Positions 49,057 through 59,172 of a DNA stretch of 64,000 nucleotides are shown here, piece after piece. The notes below the pieces were generated by a model. It had not been told where the DNA came from. It made no database searches and saw only the letters and a program-made list of their open reading frames with translations. Every line of letters begins with the position of its first letter. The first letter of the stretch is position 1. Source of the DNA: Streptomyces sp. NBC_00663 (GTDB lineage: Bacteria; Actinomycetota; Actinomycetes; Streptomycetales; Streptomycetaceae); the NCBI RefSeq assembly GCF_036226885.1, contig NZ_CP109027.1, positions 7,254,001 through 7,318,000 of the forward strand, given 5' to 3'. The position numbers and the translations under genes were made by a program.

Positions 49057-49926
49057 ATGCAAGGCACGGTCGACGGATTCAGCTACGGACTCGTCACACC
49101 GCTGGTGGCCTACCTCATGGCTTGCCTGGGAGGCGCCCTCGGCCTGCGCTGCACCACCAGATCCATGCTGGTGTCGAACTCGTGGCGACCCGGCTGGCTG
49201 GCCCTGGGATCCGCCGCGATCGGCTCCGGCATATGGACCATGCATTTCGTGGCGATGATGGGCTTCACCGTCAGGGGCGCCCCGATCCACTACGACAAAG
49301 CCATGACGTTCGCGAGCCTGGGCGTCGCGATCGTCATGGTGGGCGTCGGGATCTTCATAGTCGGTTACAAGGGCGCGAGCGGAACGGCGCTGTTCACCGG
49401 AGGCACCATTACGGGCCTGGGCGTCGCCTCGATGCACTATCTGGGCATGGCCGGGATGCGGCTCAACGGAAACCTGGAATACAACACGCTGACCGTCGCC
49501 GCCTCCGTCGTCATAGCCATGGCCGCCGCCACCGCCGCGCTGTGGGCGGCCGGCCAGGTCAGAGGCCTGATGTGGAGCGTGGGCGCGAGCCTCGTCATGG
49601 GTCTCGCCGTGAGCGGTATGCACTACACCGGCATGGCCGCCCTCAGCGTCCATCTGCACGGCAGCTCCGCCGCCCCGTCCTCGGGTGACTCGCCCGCCGA
49701 ACTGCTCGCGCCCATGATGATCGGCCCCCTGGCCTTCCTGCTGATCGCCGGCGTCGTCGTGATGTTCGACCCGCTGATGGTCATGGGCAAGCCCGACTGG
49801 GCGCCCGTCGAGAACAAGCCAGGTATTCCGGCCCACGCAGACGCCCCGCACACCGCCCGCCGCCTCTCGGTCCGACCCCGCCGACGGGTCGGCCAGCGCA
49901 GCTCCCGGACCCCGCAGAACTGGTGA
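49057..49926 (+). CDS. MHYT-domain membrane sensor protein
   Basis: 289 aa, seven membrane helices. Three MHYT-type motifs lie near the membrane surface: MHFVAMMGF (about residue 63), MHYLGMAGM (about 127) and MHYTGMAAL (about 188). The domain is proposed to bind copper and sense O2, CO or NO. Elsewhere it is fused to GGDEF/EAL domains; here it stands alone with a 50-residue basic cytoplasmic tail (ARRLSVRPRRRVGQR). ATG 49057 is the start, with GGAAGG upstream. Confidence 0.92.
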   Translation: MQGTVDGFSYGLVTPLVAYLMACLGGALGLRCTTRSMLVSNSWRPGWLALGSAAIGSGIWTMHFVAMMGFTVRGAPIHYDKAMTFASLGVAIVMVGVGIFIVGYKGASGTALFTGGTITGLGVASMHYLGMAGMRLNGNLEYNTLTVAASVVIAMAAATAALWAAGQVRGLMWSVGASLVMGLAVSGMHYTGMAALSVHLHGSSAAPSSGDSPAELLAPMMIGPLAFLLIAGVVVMFDPLMVMGKPDWAPVENKPGIPAHADAPHTARRLSVRPRRRVGQRSSRTPQNW

Positions 49927-49936
49927 CCGCACCGCG

Positions 49937-49959
49937 TTGTCAGTGGGTGGTCGTACGGT
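49937..49959 (+). promoter_or_regulatory. PafBC-type damage promoter of uvrB
   Basis: TTGTCAGTG (49937-49945), 8 bases, TACGGT (49954-49959), 7 bases, ATG. An exact match to TTGTCRGTG-N8-TAnnnT; the expected start is at or next to the ATG, so the mRNA is leaderless. No LexA box (CGAAC-N4-GTTCG) is seen. Confidence 0.88.
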
Positions 49960-49966
49960 GGACTCC

Positions 49967-52102
<2,136 letters not shown>

Positions 52103-52174
52103 CGGACACGCGACGCCCCTGTTGCACGCGCTGTGTTGCAAGACCGACACAAAGTACGGCCCCGGGTAGCGGCA

Positions 52175-52197
52175 CTGTCAGTGCCCCCGCATAGGGT
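52175..52197 (+). promoter_or_regulatory. PafBC-like promoter of terD
   Basis: CTGTCAGTG (52175-52183), 8 bases, TAGGGT (52192-52197). Eight of nine positions match TTGTCRGTG, with exact spacing and a consensus TAnnnT. It lies 58 bp before the GTG of the TerD gene, 73 bp behind the uvrB stop. Confidence 0.6.
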
Positions 52198-52254
52198 TCT
52201 GGTCAACCGCGGACTCCGCGGCAACAGGGGACAGTTCGAGAGGGGAATCAGCGC

Positions 52255-52833
52255 GTGACCGTCAACATGACCAAGGGTCAGGCCATCAGTCTGCAAAAGA
52301 ACGACGGCGGCAGCCTGACCGCGGTGCGCATGGGTCTCGGCTGGCAGGCGGCTCCCCGTCGCGGCCTGTTCGGCTCGCGCACCCGCGAGATCGACCTGGA
52401 CGCCTCCGCCGTCCTGTTCGCGGACAAGCAGCCCGTCGACGTCGTCTTCTTCCGCCACCTGGTGAGCGACGACGGCTCGGTGCGCCACACCGGCGACAAC
52501 CTCGTCGGCGGTGTCGGACAGGGCGGCGACGACGAGGCGATCCTCGTCGACCTGGCGCGCGTCCCGGTCCACATCGACCAGATCGTCTTCACCGTGAACT
52601 CCTTCACGGGCCAGACCTTCCAGGAAGTGCAGAACGCGTTCTGCCGTCTCGTCGACGAGACCAACGGCCAGGAGCTGGCCCGCTACACGCTGGCGGGCGG
52701 CGGCGCCTACACGGCCCAGATCATGGCCAAGGTGCACCGCACCGGCCCCGGCTGGACGATGACGGCCCTCGGCACCCCGGCCAACGGCCGCACCTTCCAG
52801 GACCTGATGCCGGCGATCCTGCCGCACCTGTAG
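52255..52833 (+). CDS. TerD family protein
   Basis: 192 aa. TerD/TerE/CABP fold, beta-rich, Ca2+-binding. Signatures: VRMGLGWQAA, EIDLDASAVLFADKQPVDVVFFRHLVSDDGSVRHTGDNLVGGVGQGGDDEAILVDLARVPVHIDQIVFTVNSFTGQTFQEVQNAFCRLVD (acidic Ca2+-binding cluster GDNLVGG...GDDE), and RYTLAGGGAYTAQIMAKVHR. Linked to tellurite, phage and oxidative-stress resistance and in actinomycetes to development. GTG 52255. It is followed after about 90 bp by the large TerD fusion. Confidence 0.96.
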   Translation: MTVNMTKGQAISLQKNDGGSLTAVRMGLGWQAAPRRGLFGSRTREIDLDASAVLFADKQPVDVVFFRHLVSDDGSVRHTGDNLVGGVGQGGDDEAILVDLARVPVHIDQIVFTVNSFTGQTFQEVQNAFCRLVDETNGQELARYTLAGGGAYTAQIMAKVHRTGPGWTMTALGTPANGRTFQDLMPAILPHL

Positions 52834-52924
52834 CCCGCCCGGCCAGGGCCCGCGACACCGGCATGATCCGCCCGCCGGGCCCTGGCGGCACCCGACACCG
52901 AAAGCGACACAGGGGGACGAAGGC

Positions 52925-54973
52925 ATGACGGCCGAGCTGGTGCGGGGGCAGAACCACCCGCTCTCCCAGGCCCGTCTCGAGATCCGGGTCTCGGCCGGCA
53001 AGCCGATCGTGGCCGGCGTGACGCTCAGCGACGAGCACGGCAAGGTCCATGGCGTCGAATGGGTGGCCCACCCGGGCGCCCCCACCCTCCCGGGCCTGGA
53101 GGTCTCCCGCCAGGCCGCCGCCGACCACCGCCTCGCGGTGGACCTCGACGCCGTGCCGGAAGCCGTGCACCGGGTGAGCGTGCTGCTCGCCCTGCCCACC
53201 GGAGTGGGCGGCCCCACCCGGTTCGGCGGTCTCGCCGCCCCCTTCCTCGCGGTCACCGGCCTCGACGGCTCCGAGGTCGCCAACTACACCATCACCGGCC
53301 TGGAGGCCGAGTCCGCCGTCGTCGCCCTGGAGCTCTACCGCCGTCAGGGCGCCTGGAAGGTCCGCGCCGTCGGCCAGGGATACGCCGGCGGCCTCGCCGA
53401 CCTCCTCGCCGACCAGGGACTGCCCCAGGCCCCCCAACTGGCCGGCAGCATCAACGACGCCGTGGCCCAGGGCCTCGCCCGCTCGGTCCAGGCACCCCGC
53501 ACCGACGGCGACCGCACCCGGCACGCGGCGACCCCGACCCTCGGCGCCGACCAGGGCGGCGCGGCGACTCAGGGCGCCGTACCCCCGCCCGCGTCGCCGT
53601 ACGGCACCCAGGCACCGGGCGCACCCGGCCAGCCCACCTCTCCCTACGGTGCCCAGGCACCCGGCACCCCCGGGCAGCCGCCCGCCTCGCCCTACGACCC
53701 TCCGGCCGCAGCGGACCCGCCCACCGGCGCCCACCAGGGCCCCACCACGGGCGGCACCGTCAACTACAGCCATCCGCGCCGCCAGACCAGCGCCCCGCCG
53801 CCGCCCCCGCCGACCGCGCCCCCGGCCCAGCCCGGTCAGCCCGCGCAGCCCGTCGCGGGGGACGCGACCGGTTGGTCCATGGACGAGCGGCTCTACAACC
53901 AGGTGTGGGGCATGTTCGAGGACCTGGCCCGCACCATGGCCGCGTACCGCAGTGCGGTCGACTTCGCCGACTCCCGTATGGAGAAGGAGCTGGACCAGGC
54001 CCTGTCCGACCCGCGCAGCCGGATCGGCGGCCAGAGCGACGCCGCGCGCGAAACGGCCCGCGCCCGGCACACCGATCTCGTCGACCAGGCCCGCGCGGCC
54101 CTGGACCGCGACCTCGCCCAGCTCGCCGCCGAGGCCGACGTCGTCGAGCCCGCGCTGCCCGCGGCCTTCGCCCGCTGGGACAACCCGGTCTGGCACGGCC
54201 ACCGGGTGCCGATGGAGATCCCCATGGCCCTGCGCCTGGGCGACCTGCATCTTCCCGAGGCCCCGCAGCTGCGCATCCCGATGCTGGTCAGACTGCCGCT
54301 GGAGCGCGGTCTGTGGATCGACAGCGGGCGAGCCGACTCGCTCGACGGCTCCTACCACGACTCCCACGAACTCAAGCGCCTGGCGATGGAGACCGCGGTG
54401 GCGCACGCGGCCCGGCTGCTCGCCGTCTATCCGGCGGGCGAGTTCACCGTGCACGTCATCGACCCGGCCGGCTCGGGCGGGCAGGCGCTCGTACCGCTGG
54501 TGCAGACCGGCGTGCTCGCCGGGCCGCCCGCCCTCGGCGCGGCCGGTGTCTCTGACGTCCTGGCCCGGCTCACCCAGCGCGTCGACCTGGTGCAGATGGC
54601 GGTGCGCGCGGGCGCGCCCGACTCGCTCCCCCCGGGCTTCGACACCTCCGAGCAGCTGCTGATCGTCAACGACTTCCCGCACGGCTTCGACGACCGTGCC
54701 GTGACCCAGCTGCGCTATCTCGCCGACGAGGGTCCGGCGGTCGGCGTCCATCTGATGATGGTGGCGGACCGCGAGGAAGCCTCCGCGTACGGCCCGTTGC
54801 TGGACCCGCTGTGGCGTTCGCTGCTGCGACTGACCCCGGTGCCCGACGACCATCTCGCCGACCCGTGGGTGGGGCACGCCTGGACGTACGAGCCCGCGCT
54901 CGTGCCGCCGGGCAGCCAGGTGCTCCAGCGGGTGCTCAGTCAGCTGGCAGCGGCCCGCACCAAGTACACGTAA
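52925..54973 (+). CDS. TerD domain fused to a C-terminal FtsK/HerA-like (P-loop-less) module
   Basis: 682 aa. Residues 1-185 are TerD-like (VLLALPTGVGGPTRFGGLAAPFLAVTGLDGSEVANYTITGLEAESAVVALELYRRQGAWKVRAVGQGYAGGLADLL). Residues about 190-315 form a Pro/Gly/Ala-rich linker. Residues about 319-682 read like an FtsK/SpoIIIE-type ATPase: a helical lead-in, then AVYPAGEFTVHVIDPAGSGGQALVPLVQTGVLAG, VSDVLARLTQRVDLVQMAV, LLIVNDFPHGF (Walker B position) and VGVHLMMVADREE. The strand where Walker A should be (IPMLVRLPLERGLWIDSG) lacks G..GK[ST]. The rest of the fold is recognised by pattern only. Shares a transcript with terD. Confidence 0.87.
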   Translation: MTAELVRGQNHPLSQARLEIRVSAGKPIVAGVTLSDEHGKVHGVEWVAHPGAPTLPGLEVSRQAAADHRLAVDLDAVPEAVHRVSVLLALPTGVGGPTRFGGLAAPFLAVTGLDGSEVANYTITGLEAESAVVALELYRRQGAWKVRAVGQGYAGGLADLLADQGLPQAPQLAGSINDAVAQGLARSVQAPRTDGDRTRHAATPTLGADQGGAATQGAVPPPASPYGTQAPGAPGQPTSPYGAQAPGTPGQPPASPYDPPAAADPPTGAHQGPTTGGTVNYSHPRRQTSAPPPPPPTAPPAQPGQPAQPVAGDATGWSMDERLYNQVWGMFEDLARTMAAYRSAVDFADSRMEKELDQALSDPRSRIGGQSDAARETARARHTDLVDQARAALDRDLAQLAAEADVVEPALPAAFARWDNPVWHGHRVPMEIPMALRLGDLHLPEAPQLRIPMLVRLPLERGLWIDSGRADSLDGSYHDSHELKRLAMETAVAHAARLLAVYPAGEFTVHVIDPAGSGGQALVPLVQTGVLAGPPALGAAGVSDVLARLTQRVDLVQMAVRAGAPDSLPPGFDTSEQLLIVNDFPHGFDDRAVTQLRYLADEGPAVGVHLMMVADREEASAYGPLLDPLWRSLLRLTPVPDDHLADPWVGHAWTYEPALVPPGSQVLQRVLSQLAAARTKYT

Positions 54974-54992
54974 AAGCCGTCGACCTGCGACT

Positions 54993-55021
54993 TTGACCTT
55001 TCTTTTGCCAATCACTTTACC
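54993..55021 (+). promoter_or_regulatory. possible promoter of the terC transcript
   Basis: TTGACC (54993-54998), 17 bases, TTTACC (55016-55021). The -35 is good, the -10 poor. An alternative -10 (GTACCG at 55039) would pair with TTTACC as its -35. Either start would place the Mn2+ riboswitch at the 5' end of the mRNA. Confidence 0.4.
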
Positions 55022-55037
55022 TTTCCTTGGTGATTGG
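55008..55037. promoter_or_regulatory. inverted repeat upstream of the terC riboswitch
   Basis: CCAATCAC (55008-55015) and GTGATTGG (55030-55037) are perfect arms separated by 14 bases with a T-rich loop. It may be a terminator for the TerD fusion transcript or an operator over the terC promoter. Confidence 0.55.
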
Positions 55038-55052
55038 GGTACCGTCTTCCTT

Positions 55053-55162
55053 GCGGAGGGGAGTACTCCCTGTCGACTGCGGCGTTCCCGTCAATACGGA
55101 ACAGATCCCCATGGATCTGCTCCCGGGGCGTCGGCCCACCGTGGGTGGAAGAGACCTCCGGC
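55053..55162 (+). promoter_or_regulatory. yybP-ykoY manganese riboswitch upstream of terC
   Basis: The leader has the 5' conserved GGGGAGTA (55057-55064) and the 3' conserved GAGACCT (55151-55157). The basal stem pairs GGAGG (55055-55059) with CCTCC (55155-55159). A hairpin-rich insert including GATCCCCATGGATC lies between. These are the two conserved Mn2+-binding loops of the yybP-ykoY class, which turns on exporters such as TerC/MntP proteins. It ends about 45 bases before the start codon, which suits control of translation or termination. Recognised from the motif and the gene behind it. Confidence 0.75.
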
Positions 55163-55208
55163 AGCGCGACGACGCTGACATTTGCCGTTACGTAATGCCG
55201 GAGGATCA

Positions 55209-56210
55209 GTGGATGTTTCTGTGACCCTATGGGTCCTGACCATCGTGGGCCTCGCCGCCCTCATCGCGGTCGACTTCTTCATCGGCCGCAAGCCGCACGA
55301 CGTGTCCATCAAGGAAGCCGGGATCTGGACGGTCGTCTGGATCGCCCTGGCCGGCCTCTTCGGCCTCGGCCTGCTGATCTTCGGCGGGGGCCAGGCCGGC
55401 GGGGAGTTCTTCGCGGGCTTCATCACCGAGAAGTCCCTGAGCGTCGACAACCTCTTCGTCTTCGTCCTGATCATGGCGAAGTTCGCGGTGCCCTCGCAGT
55501 ACCAGCAGCGGGTGCTCCTCGTCGGTGTCCTCATAGCCCTGGTCCTGCGGGCCATCTTCATCGCCGCGGGCGCCGCCATCCTCGCCAGCTTCGCGTGGGT
55601 CTTCTACCTCTTCGGCGCCTTCCTGATCTGGACCGCCTGGAAGCTCATCCAGGAGGCCCGGGCCGACGAGGAGGACGAGGAGTTCGAGGAGAACAAGCTG
55701 CTCAAGGCCGCCGAGCGCCGCTTCGGCGTGGCCGACCGCTACCACGGCACCAAGCTGTGGATCGAGGAGAACGGCAAGCGGGTCATGACCCCGATGCTCG
55801 TCGTGATGCTCGCGATCGGCACCACCGACGTGCTCTTCGCCCTCGACTCCATCCCCGCGATCTTCGGCCTGACCCAGGACCCGTACATCGTCTTCACGGC
55901 CAACGCGTTCGCCCTGATGGGTCTGCGTCAGCTGTACTTCCTCATCGGCGGTCTGCTGAAGAAGCTGGTCCACCTCAGCTACGGCCTGTCGATCATCCTC
56001 GGCTTCATCGGCGTCAAGCTGGTGCTGCACGCGCTGCACGAGTCCGGGGTCCATGTCCCCGAGATCAGCATCCCGGTCTCTCTCGGCGTGATCTGCGGCG
56101 TCCTGGTCGTCACCACGATCACCAGCCTCCGCGCCACCCGGAAGCAGGCGGCGGCCGAGGCGGCGCAGACGCGGAGCGATGGCGCTCCGAAGGACAGCAT
56201 CGACGCCTGA
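55209..56210 (+). CDS. TerC family membrane protein
   Basis: 333 aa, seven to nine membrane segments. Typical: VTLWVLTIVGLAALIAVDFFIGRKPHDVSIKEAGIWTVVWIALAGLFGLGL, FITEKSLSVDNLFVFVLIMAKFAVPSQYQQRVLLVG (the acidic SxDNLFVF motif), and LVVMLAIGTTDVLFALDSIPAIFGLTQDPYIVFTANAFALMGLRQLYFLIGGLL (DSIPA motif). TerC proteins export Mn2+ in several bacteria, which fits the Mn2+ riboswitch upstream. GTG 55209 is preceded by GGAGG. The C-terminus is charged. Confidence 0.94.
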   Translation: MDVSVTLWVLTIVGLAALIAVDFFIGRKPHDVSIKEAGIWTVVWIALAGLFGLGLLIFGGGQAGGEFFAGFITEKSLSVDNLFVFVLIMAKFAVPSQYQQRVLLVGVLIALVLRAIFIAAGAAILASFAWVFYLFGAFLIWTAWKLIQEARADEEDEEFEENKLLKAAERRFGVADRYHGTKLWIEENGKRVMTPMLVVMLAIGTTDVLFALDSIPAIFGLTQDPYIVFTANAFALMGLRQLYFLIGGLLKKLVHLSYGLSIILGFIGVKLVLHALHESGVHVPEISIPVSLGVICGVLVVTTITSLRATRKQAAAEAAQTRSDGAPKDSIDA

Positions 56211-56339
56211 CCACGTCGGACGTAGGAACAACCAGCACCGGGAGCGCCGTGTGGCCGATTGCCGCCCCTCGCTCCCGGTGCTTCCGTTGTGTGCGGAGCG
56301 ACTCCGGTCCGGAGACGCCACGGCCCGGTGGAGGCAATC

Positions 56340-56654
56340 GTGGACGCACCCATGAAGTTCGTACAGATCATCGACTACGAGACCGACAGCATCGAAGAGA
56401 TGCAGGAGCTGGGCCGACAGGCCGAGCAGCGGTTCGCCGGACGTGCGGACGGCCCCACCCACCGGCTCGTCCTGCGGGACCGCAGCAACCCCAACCGCTA
56501 TCTCGTCGTCATCGAGTTCAACTCGTACGAGGAGGCCATGCGCAACAGCAACGACCCGGACACGGGCAAGTTCGCGGAGCAGATGGCCGCTCTGTGTACC
56601 AAGGCGCCGACCTTCACCGACTGCGACGTCGTGGACATCACCGAGTTCAAGTAG
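56340..56654 (+). CDS. conserved hypothetical protein (104 aa)
   Basis: MDAPMKFVQIIDYETDSIEEMQELGRQAEQRFAGR..., then RDRSNPNRYLVVIEFNSYEEAMRNSNDPDTGKFAEQMAALC. Looks like a dimeric alpha+beta barrel (ABM-like) fold; function unknown. The GTG start at 56340 has GGAGG five bases before; an ATG at 56352 (MKFVQ) is an alternative. Confidence 0.78.
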   Translation: MDAPMKFVQIIDYETDSIEEMQELGRQAEQRFAGRADGPTHRLVLRDRSNPNRYLVVIEFNSYEEAMRNSNDPDTGKFAEQMAALCTKAPTFTDCDVVDITEFK

Positions 56655-56660
56655 CGCCCG

Positions 56661-56692
56661 CCGGGCCCCGTACCGCCGGAGTGCGGGGCCCC
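56661..56692 (+). terminator. GC-rich hairpin terminator
   Basis: GGGCCCCG and CGGGGCCC form an 8-bp stem around about 12 bases, starting just behind the stop of the 56340 gene and followed by CTTCG. The loop also contains a weaker inner pairing. Confidence 0.65.
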
Positions 56693-56715
56693 TTCGCCTC
56701 TGCGACGATCACTCC

Positions 56716-57816
56716 ATGATCGCTCGGCTCAGGTCGCTCACCACCCAGTGGACGTTCCTCGTGCCGGTGCTCGCGGTCGTCCTGCTGGCGTTCACCTGGG
56801 GGCGTGACCTGCCGGGCGTGGTCGTCGGCCTGGTGACCGTGGTCCTCGCGGGCGCCGTCCTGGCCGCCGTGCACCATGCCGAGGTCGTCGCCCACCGGGT
56901 CGGCGAACCCTTCGGCTCGCTCGTCCTCGCGGTCGCCGTCACCATCATCGAGGTCGCGCTGATCGTCACCCTGATGGCCGACGGCGGCAGCAAAGGTTCG
57001 ACCCTCGCCCGGGACACAGTCTTCGCGGCCGTGATGATCACCTGCAACGGCATCGTCGGCATCTGCCTCCTGGTCGCCTCCCTGCGCCACGGCATCGCGG
57101 TCTTCAACCCCGAGGGCACCGGCGCCGCCCTCGCGACCGTCGCCACCCTGGCCACCCTCAGCCTGGTGCTGCCGACGTTCACGACAAGCAAACCGGGCCC
57201 GGAGTTCTCCGGCGTCCAGCTGACCTTCGCCGCGCTGTCCTCGCTGATCCTGTACGGCCTGTTCGTCGCCACCCAGACCGTGCGGCACCGCGACTACTTC
57301 CTTCCCATCACCCGCCACGGCGAGGTCATCACCGCCGACGACCACGCCGACGCGCCCTCCGCCCGCACCACCCTGATCAGCCTGGGCCTGCTGGGCCTCG
57401 CCCTGATCGGCGTCGTGGGACTGGCCAAGGGCGTGTCGCCCACCATCGAGTCCGGAGTGGAGGCGGCCGGCCTCCCGCATGCCGTCGTCGGTGTGATCAT
57501 CGCCCTGCTGGTCCTGCTCCCCGAGACCATCGCCGCGCTCCGCTCCGCCCGCCGCGACCGGGTGCAGACCAGCCTCAACCTCGCGCTCGGCTCGGCGATG
57601 GCCAGCATCGGCCTGACCATCCCCGCCGTCGCCCTGGCCTCCATCTGGCTCGACGGCCCGCTCGTCCTCGGCCTCGGCTCCACCCATATGGTGCTGCTCG
57701 CCCTGACCGTGGTCGTGAGCTCCCTGACGGTGGTTCCCGGCCGGGCCACCCCGCTCCAGGGCGGCGTACACCTGGTGCTGTTCGCGGCCTACCTGGAACT
57801 GGCGCTCAATCCATGA
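56716..57816 (+). CDS. Ca2+:H+ antiporter-like ionic transporter
   Basis: 366 aa, about 11 membrane segments of the Ca2+/cation antiporter superfamily. The duplicated alpha repeats are visible: VGEPFGSLVLAVAVTIIEVALIVTLMA in the first half and HAVVGVIIALLVLLPETIAALRSARRDRVQTSLNLALGSAMASIGLTIPAVALAS in the second, each with a conserved acidic residue in the membrane. Resembles ChaA/y4hA-type proteins. Exports Ca2+ or Na+ in exchange for H+. ATG 56716; GACGAT six bases upstream, so probably leaderless. Overlaps the convergent MFS gene by 11 bp. Confidence 0.9.
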   Translation: MIARLRSLTTQWTFLVPVLAVVLLAFTWGRDLPGVVVGLVTVVLAGAVLAAVHHAEVVAHRVGEPFGSLVLAVAVTIIEVALIVTLMADGGSKGSTLARDTVFAAVMITCNGIVGICLLVASLRHGIAVFNPEGTGAALATVATLATLSLVLPTFTTSKPGPEFSGVQLTFAALSSLILYGLFVATQTVRHRDYFLPITRHGEVITADDHADAPSARTTLISLGLLGLALIGVVGLAKGVSPTIESGVEAAGLPHAVVGVIIALLVLLPETIAALRSARRDRVQTSLNLALGSAMASIGLTIPAVALASIWLDGPLVLGLGSTHMVLLALTVVVSSLTVVPGRATPLQGGVHLVLFAAYLELALNP

Positions 57817-59110
57817 CCGGGGTCGCGGCGACCACCCCCACCGGTCGCGTCTCCGGCAGCAGCGCGAAGCAGACCAGACTGAGCAGCGCGATCCCCGTCA
57901 GATACGCCCCCACCCCCCACGGCACCCGACCGCCCTGCTCGGCCAGCGCCGTTGCCACGATCGGGGTGAGCGCGCCTCCGAGGACCCCGCCGAGGTTGTA
58001 GCCGACCGCGGCTCCCGTGCAGCGCACCCGCGGCTCGTACAGCTCCGGCAGATACGCGGCGATCACCGCGAACATCGTGATGAACGCGAGCATCGCGCCC
58101 AGGAACCCGAGGAACATCAGCAGCGGCGCCCCGGTCGCGAGGAGCGCGACCATCGGGAACATCCACAGCGCCGCCGCCGCGCACCCGGCCAGACACAGCG
58201 GTCGCCGCCCGTACCGGTCGCCGAGCAGCGCCACCACCGGCGTGAGCGAGCCCTTCACCACGACCGCGGCCATGATGCAGGCCAGCATCACCGTACGGCT
58301 CACGCCCAGCCGCTCGGTCCCGTAGGCGAGGGACCAGGTCGTCACGGCGTAGAAGATCGCGTACCCGACCGCGAGCCCGCCGGCCGTCAGCAGGACGAGC
58401 CGCCAGTGGTCGCGCACCACCTCGGCGAGCGGCACGCGCGCGTGGTCGTCGAGTGCGAGGAAGGACGGACTCTCGACGAGCGACGACCGCAGCCACAGCC
58501 CGGCGACGGCCAGCACGCCCGCCGCCCAGAACGGAACCCGCCACCCCCATGAAGCGAACTGCGCGTCCGTGAGCGTCACCGACAGCGCCAGCATCACACC
58601 GTTGGCGAGCAGGAAGCCCACCGCGGGCCCGACCTGCGGGAAGCTCGACCACAGTCCGCGTCGCTCGGCCGGCGCGTGCTCCGCCGTCAGCAGCACCGCC
58701 CCGCCCCACTCCCCGCCGAGCCCCAGCCCCTGAAGGAACCGGAGGACGAGCAGCAGCAGGGGAGCGGCCACACCGATCGAGTCGTACGTCGGCACACAGC
58801 CGACCGCGACGGTGGCACCGCCGGTCAGCAGCAGCGACAGTACGAGGACCGGCCGCCGGCCGCGCCGGTCGCCGATGTGTCCGAACAGCACCGACCCCAG
58901 CGGCCGGGCGACGAACCCCACGCCGAACGTGCCGAACGCGGCCAGCGTCCCCGCCAGCGGCGAGAACGTCGGGAAGAACAGCGGCCCCAGGACCAGTGCC
59001 GCCGCGGTCCCGTAGACGAAGAAGTCGTAGAACTCGATGGCCGTCCCGGCGAGCGAGGCGGCCGCGAGCCGCAGCATGGAGGGCGCCCTTACGGTGCGTA
59101 CGTCGTGCAT
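57806..59110 (-). CDS. MFS transporter, metabolite:H+ symporter type
   Basis: 434 aa with 12 membrane helices. The start segment SMLRLAAASLAGTAIEFYDFFVYGTAAALVLGPLFFP is the MHS (shikimate/proline/citrate symporter) hallmark, followed by GFVARPLGSVLFGHIGDRRGRRPVLVLSL (loop 2-3 motif) and LRFLQGLGLGGEWGGAVLLTAEH. Uses a proton gradient to import an organic acid or similar; substrate unknown. The GTG/ATG-rich start MHDVRTVRAPS lies 55 bp behind the S66 gene. Confidence 0.92.
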   Translation of the reverse strand: MHDVRTVRAPSMLRLAAASLAGTAIEFYDFFVYGTAAALVLGPLFFPTFSPLAGTLAAFGTFGVGFVARPLGSVLFGHIGDRRGRRPVLVLSLLLTGGATVAVGCVPTYDSIGVAAPLLLLVLRFLQGLGLGGEWGGAVLLTAEHAPAERRGLWSSFPQVGPAVGFLLANGVMLALSVTLTDAQFASWGWRVPFWAAGVLAVAGLWLRSSLVESPSFLALDDHARVPLAEVVRDHWRLVLLTAGGLAVGYAIFYAVTTWSLAYGTERLGVSRTVMLACIMAAVVVKGSLTPVVALLGDRYGRRPLCLAGCAAAALWMFPMVALLATGAPLLMFLGFLGAMLAFITMFAVIAAYLPELYEPRVRCTGAAVGYNLGGVLGGALTPIVATALAEQGGRVPWGVGAYLTGIALLSLVCFALLPETRPVGVVAATPVMD

Positions 59111-59172
59111 GCCGCGTCAACTACCCACGGTGACGGTGGGTTACGGGGGCGTGCGGGGGCGCGCCCTCCGGA

